From CADEED01 sp035525785 (GTDB taxonomy: Bacteria > Pseudomonadota > Gammaproteobacteria > Steroidobacterales > Steroidobacteraceae): DNA of 23,322 bases. Positions 21,920 to 23,322 of this stretch are shown here, piece after piece. The notes beneath the pieces were generated by a model that made no database searches, was not told the origin of the DNA, and saw nothing but the letters and a program-made list of their open reading frames with translations. The DNA lies in assembly GCA_035525785.1 (NCBI GenBank), contig DATLDQ010000119.1:1-23322 (forward strand). Reading direction: 5' to 3'. How positions within the stretch are numbered: the first letter of the stretch is position 1; the number at the start of each line of letters is the position of its first letter. The translations under genes were made by a program, and so were the position numbers.

Positions 21920-23322
21920 ATGAAAAAAATGATTTTCAGCACGGCCGTGGCCGCGCTCCTGCTGCCGGTACTCGCTCCCGCCCAGGCGCCGACGACGGCC
22001 GCCGAAAAAGTCGCGGGCGTGCCGGTGATCCCGCGCTCGGCGCTGTTCGGCAACCCCGAGAAGGCGCAGGCGCGCCTGTCGCCCGATGGCAAGTACGTGT
22101 CGTTCGTCGCGCCCAAGGATGGCGTGCTGAACGTGTGGGTGGGCCCGCGCAGCGATACTTCCGCCGCGAAGCCCGTCACCAGCGACACCAAGCGCGGCAT
22201 CCGCCAGCACTTCTGGGCGTACGACAACAAGCACGTGCTGTACCTGCAGGACGAGGGCGGCGACGAGAACTGGCACATCTACGCCACCGACGTCGTCGCC
22301 GGCACCACCAAGGACCTCACGCCCCTGCCCAAGGTGCAGGCGCAGCTCGCCGGCCTCTCGTGGAAGAAGCCGGGCGTGGTCGCCATCGGTCTCAACGACC
22401 GCGCCGAGGAATGGCACGACCTCTACGAAGTGAACATCGACACCGGCAAGCGCGTGCTCATCGAGAAGAACACGCAGGAGTACGGCGGCTACGAGCTCGA
22501 CCTCGATCTCAAGCCCAAGCTCGCGCTCAAGAGCGACGCCAATGGCAACGAGATCTTCCGCAAGGCCGGCGGCAAATGGTTGAGCCTGCTCAAGTTCGGA
22601 CAGGAGGACAGCCTCACCACGAACATCGTCGGCATCGAGGCGACGGGCGCCACGGCGCTGCTCACATCCTCGGTGGGCCGTGACAAGGCCGCGTTGACGC
22701 GCATCGATGTGGCCACGGGCAAGAGTACGGTGCTCGGCTCCAGCGAGCAGGCCGACATCGAGAACGTGTGGATCGATCCGCGTTCGCGTGCGCCGCAGGC
22801 GTACACGGTCAACTACCTGAAGCCCGAAGTCAGCGTGCTGAACAAGTCGCTGCAGAAGGACGTGGACCTGCTGTCGAAGGAGCTCGGTGACGGCTTCACC
22901 GTCGCCAGCCGCACGCTCGACGACGGGACCTGGGTGGTGGCCACCGACGATGCGCTCGCGCCGTCGTCGAGCTACCTCTATGACCGCAAGGCCGGCAAGC
23001 TCGCCAAACTCTTCGACACGCGGCCCGCGCTCACGCAGTCGCCACTCGTGCCGATGCAGGCGCTCGAGCTCAAGGCCAGCGACGGCCTCACGCTCGTGTC
23101 CTATCTATCGCTGCCGCCGAAGTCCGACGAGAACGGCGACGGCATCCCGGACGCCCCGGCGCCGCTGGTGCTCAACGTGCACGGTGGCCCGTGGGGCCGT
23201 GACACCTACGGCTTCGACAGCGAGCACCAGTGGCTGGCGAATCGCGGCTATGCGGTGCTGTCGGTGAACTTCCGCGCGTCCACCGGTTTCGGCAAGGCAT
23301 TCGTGAATGCCGGAAACAAGGA
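21920..23322 (+). CDS. S9-family prolyl oligopeptidase, 3' end beyond the window
   Basis: Serine peptidase of the prolyl oligopeptidase/acylaminoacyl-peptidase family, truncated by the window after 467 residues. The signal peptide is MKKMIFSTAVAALLLPVLAP, ending AQA, so it is secreted or periplasmic. Residues about 40-370 form the N-terminal propeller (ARLSPDGKYVSFVAPKDGVL, HVLYLQDEGGDENWHIYATD). The hydrolase domain then begins. A calcium-loop-like DENGDGIPD is at 403-411, and HGGPW at 421-425 is the oxyanion-region motif of S9 enzymes. Catalytic Ser, Asp and His would follow outside the window. ATG at 21920 has AGGA 8 nt upstream. Such peptidases trim short peptides after import by TonB receptors, a plausible link with the receptor at 2762. 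Confidence 0.92.
   Translation, partial: MKKMIFSTAVAALLLPVLAPAQAPTTAAEKVAGVPVIPRSALFGNPEKAQARLSPDGKYVSFVAPKDGVLNVWVGPRSDTSAAKPVTSDTKRGIRQHFWAYDNKHVLYLQDEGGDENWHIYATDVVAGTTKDLTPLPKVQAQLAGLSWKKPGVVAIGLNDRAEEWHDLYEVNIDTGKRVLIEKNTQEYGGYELDLDLKPKLALKSDANGNEIFRKAGGKWLSLLKFGQEDSLTTNIVGIEATGATALLTSSVGRDKAALTRIDVATGKSTVLGSSEQADIENVWIDPRSRAPQAYTVNYLKPEVSVLNKSLQKDVDLLSKELGDGFTVASRTLDDGTWVVATDDALAPSSSYLYDRKAGKLAKLFDTRPALTQSPLVPMQALELKASDGLTLVSYLSLPPKSDENGDGIPDAPAPLVLNVHGGPWGRDTYGFDSEHQWLANRGYAVLSVNFRASTGFGKAFVNAGNK

Noticed and set aside
21166..22683. Long plus-strand frame across the lactonase gene and the peptidase gene
   Set aside because: It crosses two well-supported genes in other frames, has biased Arg/His/Gly composition and no recognisable domain.

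Overview
The window is GC-rich, densely coded, and reads as the chromosome of a free-living Gram-negative heterotroph. It carries a TonB-dependent receptor, a periplasmic Cu/Zn superoxide dismutase, lipoproteins, a Tat-type leader, and a CadC-like winged-helix/TPR regulator. This mix, together with S9 peptidases and GGGGACAGAT-type palindromic repeats, suggests a gammaproteobacterium near Steroidobacterales, Nevskiales or Xanthomonadales. That placement is inference from gene style; no rRNA, tRNA, CRISPR array or intact insertion sequence is visible.

Layout. 1-5.2 kb: an MHS-type major facilitator transporter (+), a lipoprotein Cu/Zn superoxide dismutase (-), and a large TonB-dependent receptor (+) ending at a strong GC hairpin. 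5.2-11.5 kb: a four-gene minus-strand run. It opens with a 1138-residue secreted protein that joins a beta-propeller dehydrogenase-like domain, HEAT-like repeats and a c-type cytochrome. A Tat-leader, sarcosine-oxidase-like flavoprotein, an acyltransferase-3 membrane enzyme and a half-size EamA transporter follow. The last three genes are packed within 1-nt gaps or ATGA overlaps. 11.6-12.9 kb: a membrane-anchored RNase T2, a coupled small membrane protein, and a 23-codon proline-rich microORF with a very good ribosome binding site. 12.9-16.0 kb: a CadC-like regulator facing a protein of unknown function across a 122-bp intergenic region. That region holds an 8-bp direct repeat with an 11-bp period, the geometry expected for OmpR/CadC-type DNA-binding domains.

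16.0-19.4 kb: a Sel1-repeat lipoprotein (-), then an ArsR-type repressor and an SRPBCC/AHSA1 protein in overlapping frames, a GST-fold protein, and a secreted alpha/beta hydrolase. The ArsR-AHSA1 pair is bracketed by two clusters of the same inverted repeat. The left repeat ends inside a consensus TTGACA -35 box. A perfect palindrome lies between that box and a TATAGT -10 box, and the predicted transcript begins at or next to the ATG. This is the most distinctive arrangement in the window: a repeat-derived promoter with a built-in operator and a leaderless regulator gene.

19.5-23.3 kb: a 200-residue protein of unknown function convergent with a small HPt-like protein whose usual phospho-histidine position is glutamine, then a lactonase-type beta-propeller protein (-) divergent from an S9 prolyl oligopeptidase that runs off the window end. 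No gene-free stretch exceeds 300 bases. The longest, 2493-2761, holds operator-like inverted repeats upstream of the TonB receptor.
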